DNA of 64,000 bases from Azadirachta indica (lineage: Eukaryota; Streptophyta; Magnoliopsida; Sapindales; Meliaceae): the NCBI GenBank assembly GCA_022749755.1, contig CM040450.1, positions 12,236,913 to 12,300,912 of the forward strand, given 5' to 3'. A model generated the notes under the pieces. The model saw nothing but the letters and a program-made list of their open reading frames with translations, had not been told where the DNA came from and did no database searches. Numbering within the stretch: the stretch's first letter is position 1; every line of letters begins with the position of its first letter. A program made the position numbers and the translations under genes. Positions 39,184-49,622 of this stretch are shown here, piece by piece.

Positions 39184-39296
39184 ATAATAATGCCTAATTA
39201 ACAAATTTTTGAAAAAAAAGATTGAAAAATAGTTATTGTATAATAATGACTAATTAACAAATTTTTGAAAAAAAAAGATTGAAAAATAGTTATTAT
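39184..39296. repeat. Tandem duplication, 56-bp unit
   Basis: ATAATAATG...CTAATTAACAAATTTTTG...GATTGAAAAATAGTTATT occurs twice in a row, nearly identical (one A/C change and one extra A). The high identity suggests a recent event. Confidence 0.85.
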
Positions 39297-40323
39297 GAAA
39301 CATGTGATAATTAGTTATCTGTATCATGTTAATTTGTATACAAAATTTTATATTTATAAAATTGGTACTAATCCAAAAGTAGTTTATTACAATAATATTA
39401 AAAGGTAAAAAAATATATCACTCATTTCTTTTTTCTGTAATTAACGAAAATGACCAACATTTAAAGTAAATTTTTGACAATAACTATTATTTAAAATATT
39501 TTTAAAAAATGACCATTTCAAATTTTTTTGAACTAAAATACTCCTACGTGAATGTATTTAGTGGTCATTTTTTGAAAAAATTTTATAAGAGTATTTTAAT
39601 TCAAAGTAGTCATTTTTGTAATATATATTATATGATGATCATTTAAGAAAATCGGTAACTAATATTAGTTACTATTAAAAATCCTCTTTTTTTTTTAAAT
39701 AATTTTGTTAAAATTGCTATATTTATTTAATGCTGAAGGCAATAACTTTTGTCAAAGGCGACAAAGGATGCTTGCTTGACCGGGACAATTCATCGACTTC
39801 GTTAATCGAAATGAAGCATGCGTCAAGATGGATAATATTCTCGACTGCTAAGGCCAATTATCATTCAACAATTATCAATGGCTTAAATATAATGTTAATC
39901 ATCAGTTCCAAGTAAAGACATCTTTATTAAAATAATGATCACCTAATAAGTCATTAGATTAATTACATATAATTCATTATTTTTTGTGTGAATATTATCG
40001 TCAACCTAATATCATCAATTTTGTCTTACAAAAGAAAACGAAGCAAATTCAATAATTATCAATGATCACATCAATATTATTATAATATAACCTAAAATTT
40101 TTTTGTTAAAATAAGATATATTTAATTATGCCATTTAAAAAAAAAATTGTAAAAAATTGTACCACAAGCATGAAAGTTTAGACCAATATTGAGGAATCAA
40201 ACTGCTAATTAATCAAAAGGTGGATGCCAATACCTAAAAGATTATTGTAATTAATTATATGTCGTTTATATCATATACTAATTTGAAATAATTTTTTTTT
40301 TGGTTAAGGCACCCTAAAATGAT

Positions 40324-40326
<3 letters not shown>

Positions 40327-40356
<30 letters not shown>
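40327..40356. repeat. (TAA)n microsatellite
   Basis: About ten TAA units followed by an interrupted CAATAATAAA tail. Non-coding. Confidence 0.85.
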
Positions 40357-40359
<3 letters not shown>

Positions 40360-40847
40360 TAATAAATACCAAACTATTTTGTAGCAACTTTACTAAGAAA
40401 GTACATCCCTAATATTCCAGAAAGGATTTATCACTCATCCAATCTCCAGAATTCAAGGAAAATAAAAAAAAAGAAAAAGAAATTCTACTTTTCCAGGGAA
40501 ACACAAGCATGCAACCCTTTGCACACTCAAGAAAAATCAAAATGGAAAAATAGAGTAAAAAAAAGAAAAGAAAGCAATCAAGCATCATCCATCCAGCTTG
40601 TTTACACCTCACAATCACCTAAAAAGCCACAAATCAGAAGGACTCCTACATTTCAATATTCCTTTTTCACCAATACTTCTGTTGCAAGCCTCAATTGATC
40701 ACAATGTTATGGGACAGGCCAATACGCCGTCGTTTTGACCCCTTAATTATCTATATACACCGAATACCGTATCCATTAAGCTTCCTTACCAGCCCACTGT
40801 TTGTTCTGTTATACCGTCCTCGCGCTATTTTAGTAATAGTATGTACC

Positions 40848-41402
40848 TTACGCGAACCTTTTGACGGGTCGGGCTATGGGCCCCGCCGGAGACCGAAACC
40901 CGACAGTCACAGCATCATACACGCACCAATGAAAACCGGCTTCTCTATCCGACTGCTTAGCCCGCACGCACTCCTCGCAGACCAAAACGCCGCCGTTTAG
41001 CTCGTTGTGATCATTATTATTGCTCATGATCGCGTTGTTTACTTTTACATCGTTATTTCTCTTCAGTAGCATCACATTTCCCGCCGGTTGCTGCTGTTGC
41101 TGCTCCGATGGTTTCCTTCTCTGCCTCCTCGCACGTGAGTCACGCGACTTTTTCAGTACGACGAGTAAACAGCAGTCCCTCTCCCAACATATCGCCGCGA
41201 AATTGGACTTAGCGGTGACGGGAATCTTGCGTGACGTTACTCTGTTTACGATATAGACAGAGAACTGGTTGGGAGAAATACCGATTTTCAGGCTGAGAAT
41301 CGATTGCAAGGTCTTGTAATCCATAGCAGGATGAACTACGACGTTTCCTATACTCGTTTCGCGTTCGCCGTCGAAGAAAACAACAGGAAAAAAGGTCTCC
41401 AT
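40848..41402 (-). CDS. DUF7138-like plant protein, 184 aa
   Basis: Single-exon gene. The N-terminal part (residues 1-85: FPVVFFDGERETSIGNVVVH, LQSILSLKIGISPNQFSVYIV, CWERDCCLLVVLKKS) has the feel of a ubiquitin/PB1-like fold and matches the plant-only group I remember as DUF7138. A basic stretch RARRQRRK at 90-97 could be a nuclear signal. A Gln run and Asn-rich linker follow. The C-terminal part holds C142-x2-C145 and H158-x-C160 (VCEECVRAK...GFHWCVYDAVTVGF), a possible metal site. Function is unknown. The ATG at 41402 faces the Nudix gene across a 214-bp shared promoter. Confidence 0.85.
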   Translation of the reverse strand: METFFPVVFFDGERETSIGNVVVHPAMDYKTLQSILSLKIGISPNQFSVYIVNRVTSRKIPVTAKSNFAAICWERDCCLLVVLKKSRDSRARRQRRKPSEQQQQQPAGNVMLLKRNNDVKVNNAIMSNNNDHNELNGGVLVCEECVRAKQSDREAGFHWCVYDAVTVGFRSPAGPIARPVKRFA

Positions 41403-41616
41403 TTTGGTCGGCTTCAGTTAACAGCGAGAAAAGGAATGAAGGGGCTTAATATACAAATGGCGGGGGACGGGGGCATTTAAGTAATTAAAGCGAAGGCGGT
41501 GAGGGCATTTTGGGAGTAAAAATAAGAGCAGATAAGGAAAGAAGTTGTATATTTAGCTAGAGTTTTAAGAACAAGCTTGGGGCCCAAGCAAAGGGCAGGG
41601 TGAAACGACGCGTAAA
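41403..41616. promoter_or_regulatory. Shared bidirectional promoter (DUF7138-like / Nudix)
   Basis: Only 214 nt separate the two divergent start codons. A TATA-like TATATTAA (minus strand, 41446-41453) lies about 45 nt above the DUF7138-like ATG. On the other side is a site II element, TGGGCC on the minus strand (41581-41586), inside the near-palindrome GCTTGGGGCCCAAGC. Site II motifs bind TCP factors and are common in housekeeping and bidirectional plant promoters. Confidence 0.6.
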
Positions 41617-43936
41617 ATGGCTGTAAGTGGAGTGAGTAGAAATTCCCTGTTTTATCGGGAAGTAGGTCGAAATTGCCATGTGAATTTGGTTAAATTTTCG
41701 AATGTGCCACTGTCGTTACAGCTGCTACTGCCACGTAAGCCCTTGTGTTGTTGTAGTTCTAATTCTTCTTCTACTTCGTCCTTATCTTTTACTGCCTTAT
41801 CGACGGAGACGCCACCGGATGGGTATAGGAGAAATGTCGGGATTTGTCTGGTTAATTCCTCCAAAAAGGTTTCTGTCTCTCTTCTCAGAATCTGCATGCC
41901 TCCAAATTATTTGTTTCAGAGTCGTTAATTGGTCAGGTTTGAATTTTTTTTTTTTTTTTTTGTAGAAAATCTTCGCCGCTACGAGAATACATATACCAGA
42001 CACATGGCAGATGCCGCAGGTAAATTCAATTCTTCTGTGGGCTTTTTCGTTGATGGGATTATTGATTTCAGAACAGAATTTCAATTATTTTATTTGGTTG
42101 AAGTTCAACTTTAACAGAATTTGGGCATTTACTGCTTAAAATAATAGCAATTTGAATCAACAAGTTGCGAAGATGAAGGCAAGTAAAGCAGCTGATGAAG
42201 CATTGATAATTATTGGACCAATTGTTAATTTAGGAATTTGGTATTTAAATTTGTTGGGTGTGGAATTCATGCTCGCGAATCTAATAAAATTTAGACCAAA
42301 ATTGGTTCTAATTACAAAGGAGTGTGTTGAAACACGTTTAGTGAAAGGTAAGAGCATTTCCAAACGCGCAGAATGTTCTTAGATTTACAAAAATTGTGTT
42401 TTGCAAAGAGGCGTTGAACGATAGCAGAATGCGGGTATGAGATGGCAAATATTTTGGTGACAAGAATCCTAGAATCATTTAGATGACGTCACATTATTGT
42501 GATACTGTACTATGCATTTCAATTGCAGAAGTGCAAGCTTCTGTGTGGCCAACAGGTTCAAGATATGGGCATATGGCAATCATTTGCAAGGCTTTGATAA
42601 TATTGGGTGTGAATATTGGAGGAATTGAGGTACAATTAAGGTGTAAGGCATAGCATTATGTTCACATTTTAGTGAGATTTTGGGGGTTATGAGCTTAAAA
42701 TACTAGATTCCAGACCCTTTTCTTTATAAATTTTACATTTGAGTTTTGGATGAGTTTATTCATGAAGATTATCTCTATCAATTGCCTTATTAGCTCTTCT
42801 TTTGATAGGGTGGTGCTGATGAGGGTGAGGATCTGAGAAATGCAGCCATGAGAGAATTGAGAGAAGAAACAGGCGTTACTTCGGCAGAATTTATAGCAGA
42901 GGTGTGTATTTAGATGAACTCTGTTAGATGAGTTTTAACTTGTATTCTTGGATTCTTGTATTACAAGAATTTTGTTAACATTTCCAACCGAACTGATTTT
43001 TGGCATTGTTATGTAGACACCTTATTGGCTAACCTATGATTTCCCACTCAAAGTAAAGCAAAAACTTAATCATCGGTGGGGAACAAATTATAAAGGTCAA
43101 GCACAGAAATGGTAAGAATACTTGTCTCACCTAGAAATGATCATATTCATGATGTATTGAAGTTTGGTGGAACTTCTTGCATAGACTGCAATAATGCTGC
43201 TTACTATTGACTCAGTTTGCAGTTTTGCATTGATTGACCCAGTTCTATTATCCATTGTCTCTCTGAATTTTGTGGGTAACATGCACCTTGCTTGAGTGGA
43301 AGTTGTTTCCCTCCATGTCATCTGCATTTGCGTGCTTTTGCCTCATGTCTTTCCACAATCATTTTTTGTCTCAAACAATGTTAAATTTGCTGGATGCATG
43401 GACCTCATGTAGGGAAGATTTTTCCCTTTTCACATTGAAGTGTCCCATTCCACCAGTGAAGGAAATTTTTTTCTTTTTCCCAGTAACTCCGGTAGGCCTT
43501 ATTCTTCTACTTGTTTATTAGACAATATGTTTATAATCCATTTTGACATCTCTGTTAATTGCGGAGGAACAGGTTTCTTTTTAAGTTCACTGGGAAAGAG
43601 TCAGAGATCAATCTTCTGGGGGATGGATCCGAGAAGCCAGAGTTTGAGGAGTGGACATGGATGTTTCCTGAACAAGTGTTAGAGCTAGTGAGTAAACCTT
43701 TATGACCCAAATTTTTATTTGCAGATTGTGTTGAGTACTCCCTGTATTAAAAGGATTTTGTTCATTTTTGAGTTTATGTTCTCTAAACCCTGTTTGAGCA
43801 GGCAGTGGATTTCAAGAGGCCAGTCTATGAACAAGTTTTGAAGGTATTTAGTCCCTATTTTTTGACGGATGCAGATGAACAACATTGTTCTCGACGATTT
43901 CGAAAACAGAAATCCAGAATTAAATTGAGGCGATGA
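41617..43936 (+). CDS. NUDT27: Chloroplast-type Nudix hydrolase (NUDT26/27-like)
   Basis: Six exons: 41617-41868, 41966-42019, 42809-42901, 43017-43111, 43573-43687, 43802-43936. All are GT-AG and in phase, giving 247 residues. The first 60 or so residues are rich in Ser, Cys and Leu and look like a chloroplast transit peptide. The Nudix domain starts at GYRRNVGICLVN. The Nudix box is complete at residues 103-125 (G103-x5-E109-x7-REL-x-EE-x-GV). It is followed by the plant Ap4A-hydrolase blocks WLTYDFP, GTNYKGQAQKWFLFKFTGK, INLLGDG, and FKRPVYEQVLKVFSPYF. By family, it cleaves diadenosine tetraphosphate and related dinucleotides (and ppGpp in some members) using Mg or Mn held by the box glutamates. 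Family members are about 215-230 residues, and the extra length is a basic tail (RRFRKQKSRIKLRR). NUDT26 versus NUDT27 cannot be settled by eye; the position beside NHL and TEX10 genes favours NUDT27. Confidence 0.93.
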
Positions 43937-44473
43937 GATGAGGCTGAATTTTCTTAGAATATTATGAATGAATGAAGCTTTGCTAAAAATGAGTTATGGT
44001 TGGTTGCTTGAATGAGTGATGGCTGCGGCCCTTTGAATTTGAATTTAGCTGCAGTTTTTATCTTTTTATATGAACTATTTTTTAAGTGGATAAACATGGG
44101 TCTAATTAAAAACTAATTTTTATCAAATTTGTCCCGAATTCTGTGTTCCTTTTATGGGAAATAATTACCATTTAAAATTTGGTATTTTACTCCCACATTT
44201 CATCCAACAAAATTATTCTCCTTACCTTATTTTATTTTCTCTTATTTGTCTTTGAAAACAAAATTAAAAAAATAAAAGGAGTAAGTGATAAGATTTTATT
44301 AAACAAGCAATTACAACTGAATAGGTAACTAACTGATTAGACTTTATTAAATAAGCATTTGTGGAGAAGCACGAAGCTCTTTGAGTAGACTGATTGCAGA
44401 AAGTTGTTCCTCAAAAGTGAGAATCAGTAATCATAACTAGGAAAGAGTGATGGTATCTGTGTATCTATCTATT
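43937..44473. other. Convergent intergenic gap
   Basis: 537 nt between the stop of the Nudix gene (plus) and the stop of CTF7 (minus). It should hold both 3' UTRs. No hairpin terminator is expected in a plant, and nothing else is visible. Confidence 0.7.
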
Positions 44474-47072
44474 CTAACAGCCAAATTCATCAGTTTTATA
44501 CACCAGGAAAGATGCAGTGCCAAAATAATTGGATGCCAAAGCTTCTCCAGCTGGAGTTGGTAAAGAAAAAGCTACCTGAGTTTTCTCGAGAACAAACCCC
44601 AAACAAAAACTTCTCCTGCATTTAATAAGAAATAAAATGAGTTTGCAGTCGCTACGGGAAGAGAAAAATCATTTATCTCAAAATCAATCAGCTTCTGAGC
44701 TCTATTACCTGACAGCATCGAGCAATTGACTTGCAATTCCTTTCCTTCTGTTTGAGGGACTGACCCATATAGCTCTAATGCCACAAGCAGCTGGTGTCGC
44801 TTTATTTTCACATACAATTGCCCCACTCTGGTTTCCATCAACTACCTTACAACTGTTAGTAGAAGTGGCTTTTTTCACGACTTCCCTTTGTAAAACAGTT
44901 CCTGCAAATTCGAGGGTTGCTGCCTGTGATCTGGATTTCTTTTTGGTGCTGCCATCAGTGTTTTCATTAACTGAGTTTGATACAAGTTTGAATGCTTTTT
45001 TTATTGGTTCTGCAACTAGACAGCCAGCAACCCTCTGGGAGGAAATGAACAGATACACCTGCAAACATTTACAGCAATGAAAATTGTGGTCAAGAAAGAC
45101 AATAACTGAACTCAAGCATATCAAGTGAACAAGTTAGGATTATGTGGTAACGTTGAAACAAAAGCCAATAATAGCTATAAACATCACTCAAACGAAGTTA
45201 TTCTATTTCACGACAACTGTAACTTGTAAGAGTCAGAGACCTCAATCCTAAACATATGCTGAGCAAGTGAATGTATAACTTATTGCCATAGGGGAAAAGC
45301 AATGCTCATCAGAAACTGAAAGCATATAAAGCATTTCAAGAACACAAAGAACCATTTAGAATATACAAAACGCGGTAGCATAAGTAATGTATCAGTCATT
45401 CTCTATTCCCTGTAACATTATTCTTAACAATTTTAGTAATTTAACACCGGGAATAACTAGCAATCATATGCAAATCATCATTTGTAAAATATAAACATCT
45501 GAAGGAAAGAAATTTAGTGAAGCTTAATTCAAACGGTATTTCAAACTTATTTGAAATGTAACCAAGATACCTTACAGAGCTTATGAAAGAGCCATCCTTC
45601 ACCAAGCTCACTCTCCATCAATTTCACAACTTCCTGAACCTACAAAACTAATAGAATCCCTATAAAAAAAACCAATAAATATGAATTACACAAGTCATTG
45701 TCTACAAACTATGAATGTTAAATGTAAATTTTGAAATTTGGACCTTATTCCTATGAGCAGGAGAGTCTTCATCTGACACTAAAATAATACGCCCTCCTTC
45801 AACACAAGGCATATGAACAAGTCTTTCATTCCGCCAGCCCTGAAAAAATTCAATAATTTTATCAAACAAGCATTTGAAAAAGAAAAAAAAAACTACAAAA
45901 CACATTTGAAGTCCAAGGATTTGTCAAAATGAAACCTTGAATTGAATCCCATGTGTGTAGTTCTTGTGAAATGTCTTATGAAGCTTTTCATCAACTTCAT
46001 CCCCTGGAGCATACTTAAATCCACAAATGGAACACGTATGAAGAAGAAAATCAGATTGGCCTAAATCTAAATACATTTGCACGTAAGTCCTCTTCCGGTT
46101 CAGTGTTCTTTCACCTGCTGCGAATTGAGGCTTCAAACACAAATTCTCTGATATGTGTTGCTTTGGTGAATGAATAGTGGAATCTTTATTGATTACACTT
46201 CTGTTGCCATCAAATGAAACCCTAAAACCCCAAAATTTAATCAAAAGCTCTAACCCAGTGACAATCAGATATAAGAACTAAAAATTATTAGAGTTTCAAG
46301 TATTTGAAACTCAACAGAAAAATTGAAATTACCATTCAATTGAGTCAAATATAATTGTGTTTGGAGTAAATAACATTAAAAAAAAAAAAAAAAAAAAAAT
46401 TCCCTTTCCCCAATTTTCAAGTCTTGTAGGTGGACGTATAGAACCAAAATATAATCTTAGAATGACAACAACTAAGGGATTCAAGCAAGAGGTTTTCCCA
46501 AACCGTTTCAAGTTAACATGAAAATCAAGGGAAGAATCTATAGTTGCTTGGCTTATTATGTGTAATATCATCATCACAGAACATGGCAGGTGATTGAAGC
46601 TCACCTGGAAATCTTTTAGTAACAAGTAATGACCCCACTACTGACTCTCAACCCATCACGCATGCAGATAAACATATATACCACAACTCTGCAGATTTGC
46701 AAAGAGGAAATTGGGAAAGATGTATATTTATTAAGCATTCGTAAACAAGTACAGTCGGCGATGTATTGAAGTGCACAACAAGACCGAGACAGTGAATGGA
46801 ATTCACTGCTTTGTCGAGAAATCTTGGCTCTGATTTCGTAACGACCAAACAAACCCAAATAAGAACCAACCAAAACGATTCCGATAAAATAACCTAGAAA
46901 TTGAAAAAAGAAGAAACAAACGGAGAAAGAATGCGTACCCATTAACGTTTTCTCGTTCTTTCCCACTTGCCAATTCATCGTGTTCGTCCTTGAAAGCCGG
47001 AGGCGGACCCAGAGATTCAGCCGCAAACGAAGAAGAAGAAGGCTTGAAGAAGGAACTGATTTTGGATTGCAT
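44474..47072 (-). CDS. CTF7: Cohesin acetyltransferase CTF7/ECO1
   Basis: Six exons in transcript order: 46939-47072, 45936-46221, 45744-45839, 45571-45639, 44709-45058, 44474-44615. All are GT-AG and in phase, giving 358 residues (Arabidopsis CTF7 is about 345). The very N-terminus [11 protein letters not shown] is a PCNA-binding PIP box (Q-x-x-I-x-x-F-F). A C2H2 zinc finger follows: C108-x2-C111-x14-H126-x3-H130, with [10 protein letters not shown] inside it. The C-terminal GNAT acetyltransferase fold includes [31 protein letters not shown] and the acetyl-CoA loop RRKGIA (299-304). The protein acetylates SMC3 at the replication fork to lock sister chromatids together. A GTAGCT inside the last exon looks like a donor, but reading through it gives the conserved YFGT-SFL-Y ending, so it is coding. 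The ATG at 47072 is chosen because it starts the PIP box directly. Confidence 0.95.
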
Positions 47073-49622
47073 CACACTTTTGCGATTCGACCAATCTCTC
47101 TGGTTTACGGTTTTTGGTATATTTGCTTGTTTGGCGCCAATTATTTTACAAAATACTTTCCCGCCCGCCGTATATTTACAACCGGGGACAAACCGGTTCT
47201 TTTGTCATTTAATTATTTTCTTCAAAAAAAATTACTAACAAGAAAAGGTTCTATATAACAAATCTAAATAAACAATTATATAATATGGCTCCAAGATTAA
47301 TTTTAACGTGTATCATGTAACAAACATTCAATACAATTTAAGATTAATTTAACTTTTATCATATACTAAATATTTAATATTTAAATAATAAAAATTAATT
47401 TTACATTTATAATTATGACAATTAATTTAATATTTATGATTATAGGAATTAACCTTTAAGATATTTATAGAATTGTAGATAAAAATATATAAATAAAAAT
47501 TCTTAAATGTTCAATTTATTAAATTCTTATTTTATATAAAAATAGAGATGAGTTTAATTTTTGAATCACTTTAAAAAAAAAATTTTTATTTTAAGTTCTC
47601 TTCGCCAATTTCTCGAATTTAAACCCATTTATAAAAATGAATTTCTTCTTTAACTTGAATCGACATATGAATTCCTGGAGTATTAAAGAAAAGAGAATGA
47701 TTATAACGATATTTCCTTCTATTCCTTATAAAAACGCTGAACAAATCTGAATTGGTTGAATCTTAATCTCAAAATTGGCTCACAAAGAACTAAAAATCCT
47801 AAAATACCCTTTCTCCATATCACGTTACCATGCTGTGGGAGGCTAGCAAGTGATTTTGACTGAAAAAACTGTTGGAGAAGTTTCTCTGTCTTGCGTATAG
47901 ATACATTTGATTAATTGAAAGATAAATGTCTTTTTTAATCTAATTAATGGTAAATATATATATTTTAATTCTCTTTTAAAATATATACAAATATATTTTC
48001 TGTATTTTCACTTAATTCCCTTTTAATTAAGAAATGTGGGGTAATAAGAAGATAAAAAAGATATATGTATTAACAAGTCGAGAATCAAAAGAGATCTCCC
48101 ATCTAATACTTTTAAAATAATTTTATTCCATCACTGAATACATCACCCTTTTATGTACTTGCTCATCTTTCATGTCAAAGTTTTACAATTCATTAAAGAA
48201 TTTTTATCAAAATCAAGCGTAGGGATTAGATAAAGTTTACCTTAAAGAAGCAAGTGGTGGAGAAAGAAGCATCCCTTTGCGACGCCAATGATAGCATCAA
48301 TCCTTCCCAGAATGTTTTTTAAGTACAAATTATTGAGATTCATTATTGAGAAACTCTACCACAAATCTCAGTTTCAGAGATGCAAAATGAGGCCCAGTTG
48401 ATTATACCTTCACTTGGCTAATTTTTCTTTCTTCTCGGCTAATAAGGCCAATCTCCCAATTAATTCTACTTTCAAACTCATTTTCCAGAGTCAATTGTTG
48501 AACTAAAAATCATCAATTGAAATGTATGTCAATTGTGATTCAATAACAATGGAGAACGATCTGCTCAGTTTTAGAAAACTTCAACCAGACAATGAGAAAG
48601 CAATAGAGAACGATCTACTCTTGACTAATCAATTTTTAGAGTTTCCCGTAACAAAATTTCACCTGTCTGATTATTTTAGAACTGTACAATCAACCATGTA
48701 GGCGACTATTTTTGTTAATCCCGGGATTTTTCCCCCCTATATTGAAAAATAAAAAAAGGGAAAAAAGAGGCAGCAGCCGCAATCTGCTATTTGACCAAAA
48801 CTGCAGATTCACAAGCGCTGAAGACTTGAGATACAACTTCTGCATTTTATGTGGTAACATATGATGAACTCATAGACACTCATCACTGTGTGGTTTGTAG
48901 ACAGACCCACGCCTGTTCCATTCCTGAAACTCGTGAGGGAATGCTCTTCTTTATTGATCAGTGTAATACTTCAAATCTCTCGATTCTGGTGGACTGTATG
49001 CTAGGCTGACGAAAAGGAAATCCTAAAAAAACATATGTACATATTAATCACCTTCGACAATAATTATGTTTGGTACTCGTTAGGAACTGTATATTGTGAA
49101 ATGTGCAGTGCCCCTTCATCATGTGTGCACATCTTCAATTTCCTAACAGCTAATTTAAAAATGGAAATCTGACTTGAATTGAAAGTAAAAGTAAAATAAG
49201 TAAAACTGAACCAAGTCTGGGACAAGAATATCCAAATATTTCTATTAGCTAAAAGTACAATAGAAATGAAAAGTTTATGGAAATTATTTTATATGGGAAA
49301 TAGACCCCATCCATTACAAAACTAAACAAATTTGAAAACCATATTAAAAAAAAACTGGGCCACACATACTCAAGATCAATGAGCATAGTTTCTAAGATCA
49401 GCACAGAAGCATAGTCATAGACAGACGTATTCAGGTAAATCATTTGTCATTTGCTCATCAATATAGGATAAGAACAGAAATGAAACACTAAATTCTGATA
49501 GCATGAAATGTATAACGGACCATTCATCTCTACCATGAATATGGAGAAAACTCAAAAGATAGTATTGATGGTTTTGGAAGGAAAACTCACCAGCACAATT
49601 AGACTGCGTAATAGACATCCTT
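47073..49622. other. Intergenic between CTF7 and TEX10/IPI1 gene
   Basis: Begins with the CTF7 promoter. Next come AT-rich DNA (47250-48080) and a more balanced stretch (48100-49620), of which the right part is probably 3' UTR of the minus-strand TEX10-like gene. A CHHC-like or snoRNA-like signal was looked for near 48860-48930 and not supported. No gene is called. Confidence 0.5.

Larger units (their letters stand above)
35596..40847. other. Intergenic with transposon-like element and G-box patch
   Basis: Over 5 kb without a supported gene. It holds, in order, the promoter of the 246-aa gene, an element with long inverted ends (36449-37611), AT-rich DNA, a patch rich in G-boxes (38447-38908), a 56-bp tandem duplication (39184-39296), a smaller inverted repeat (39505-39618), a (TAA)n tract (40327-40356) and the probable 3' UTR of the next minus-strand gene. 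Confidence 0.55.

Noticed and set aside
42152..42382. 76-codon ORF in intron 2 of the Nudix gene
   Set aside because: It lies inside an intron with good splice sites on both sides and the product is not recognisable.
44566..44576. GTAGCT near the end of CTF7 as a splice donor
   Set aside because: Reading through gives the conserved C-terminal YFGT-SFL-Y ending and a stop in frame.
48861..48927. Possible C/D snoRNA (ATGATGA ... CTGA)
   Set aside because: The flanks do not pair into the terminal stem and there is no convincing internal C'/D' pair.
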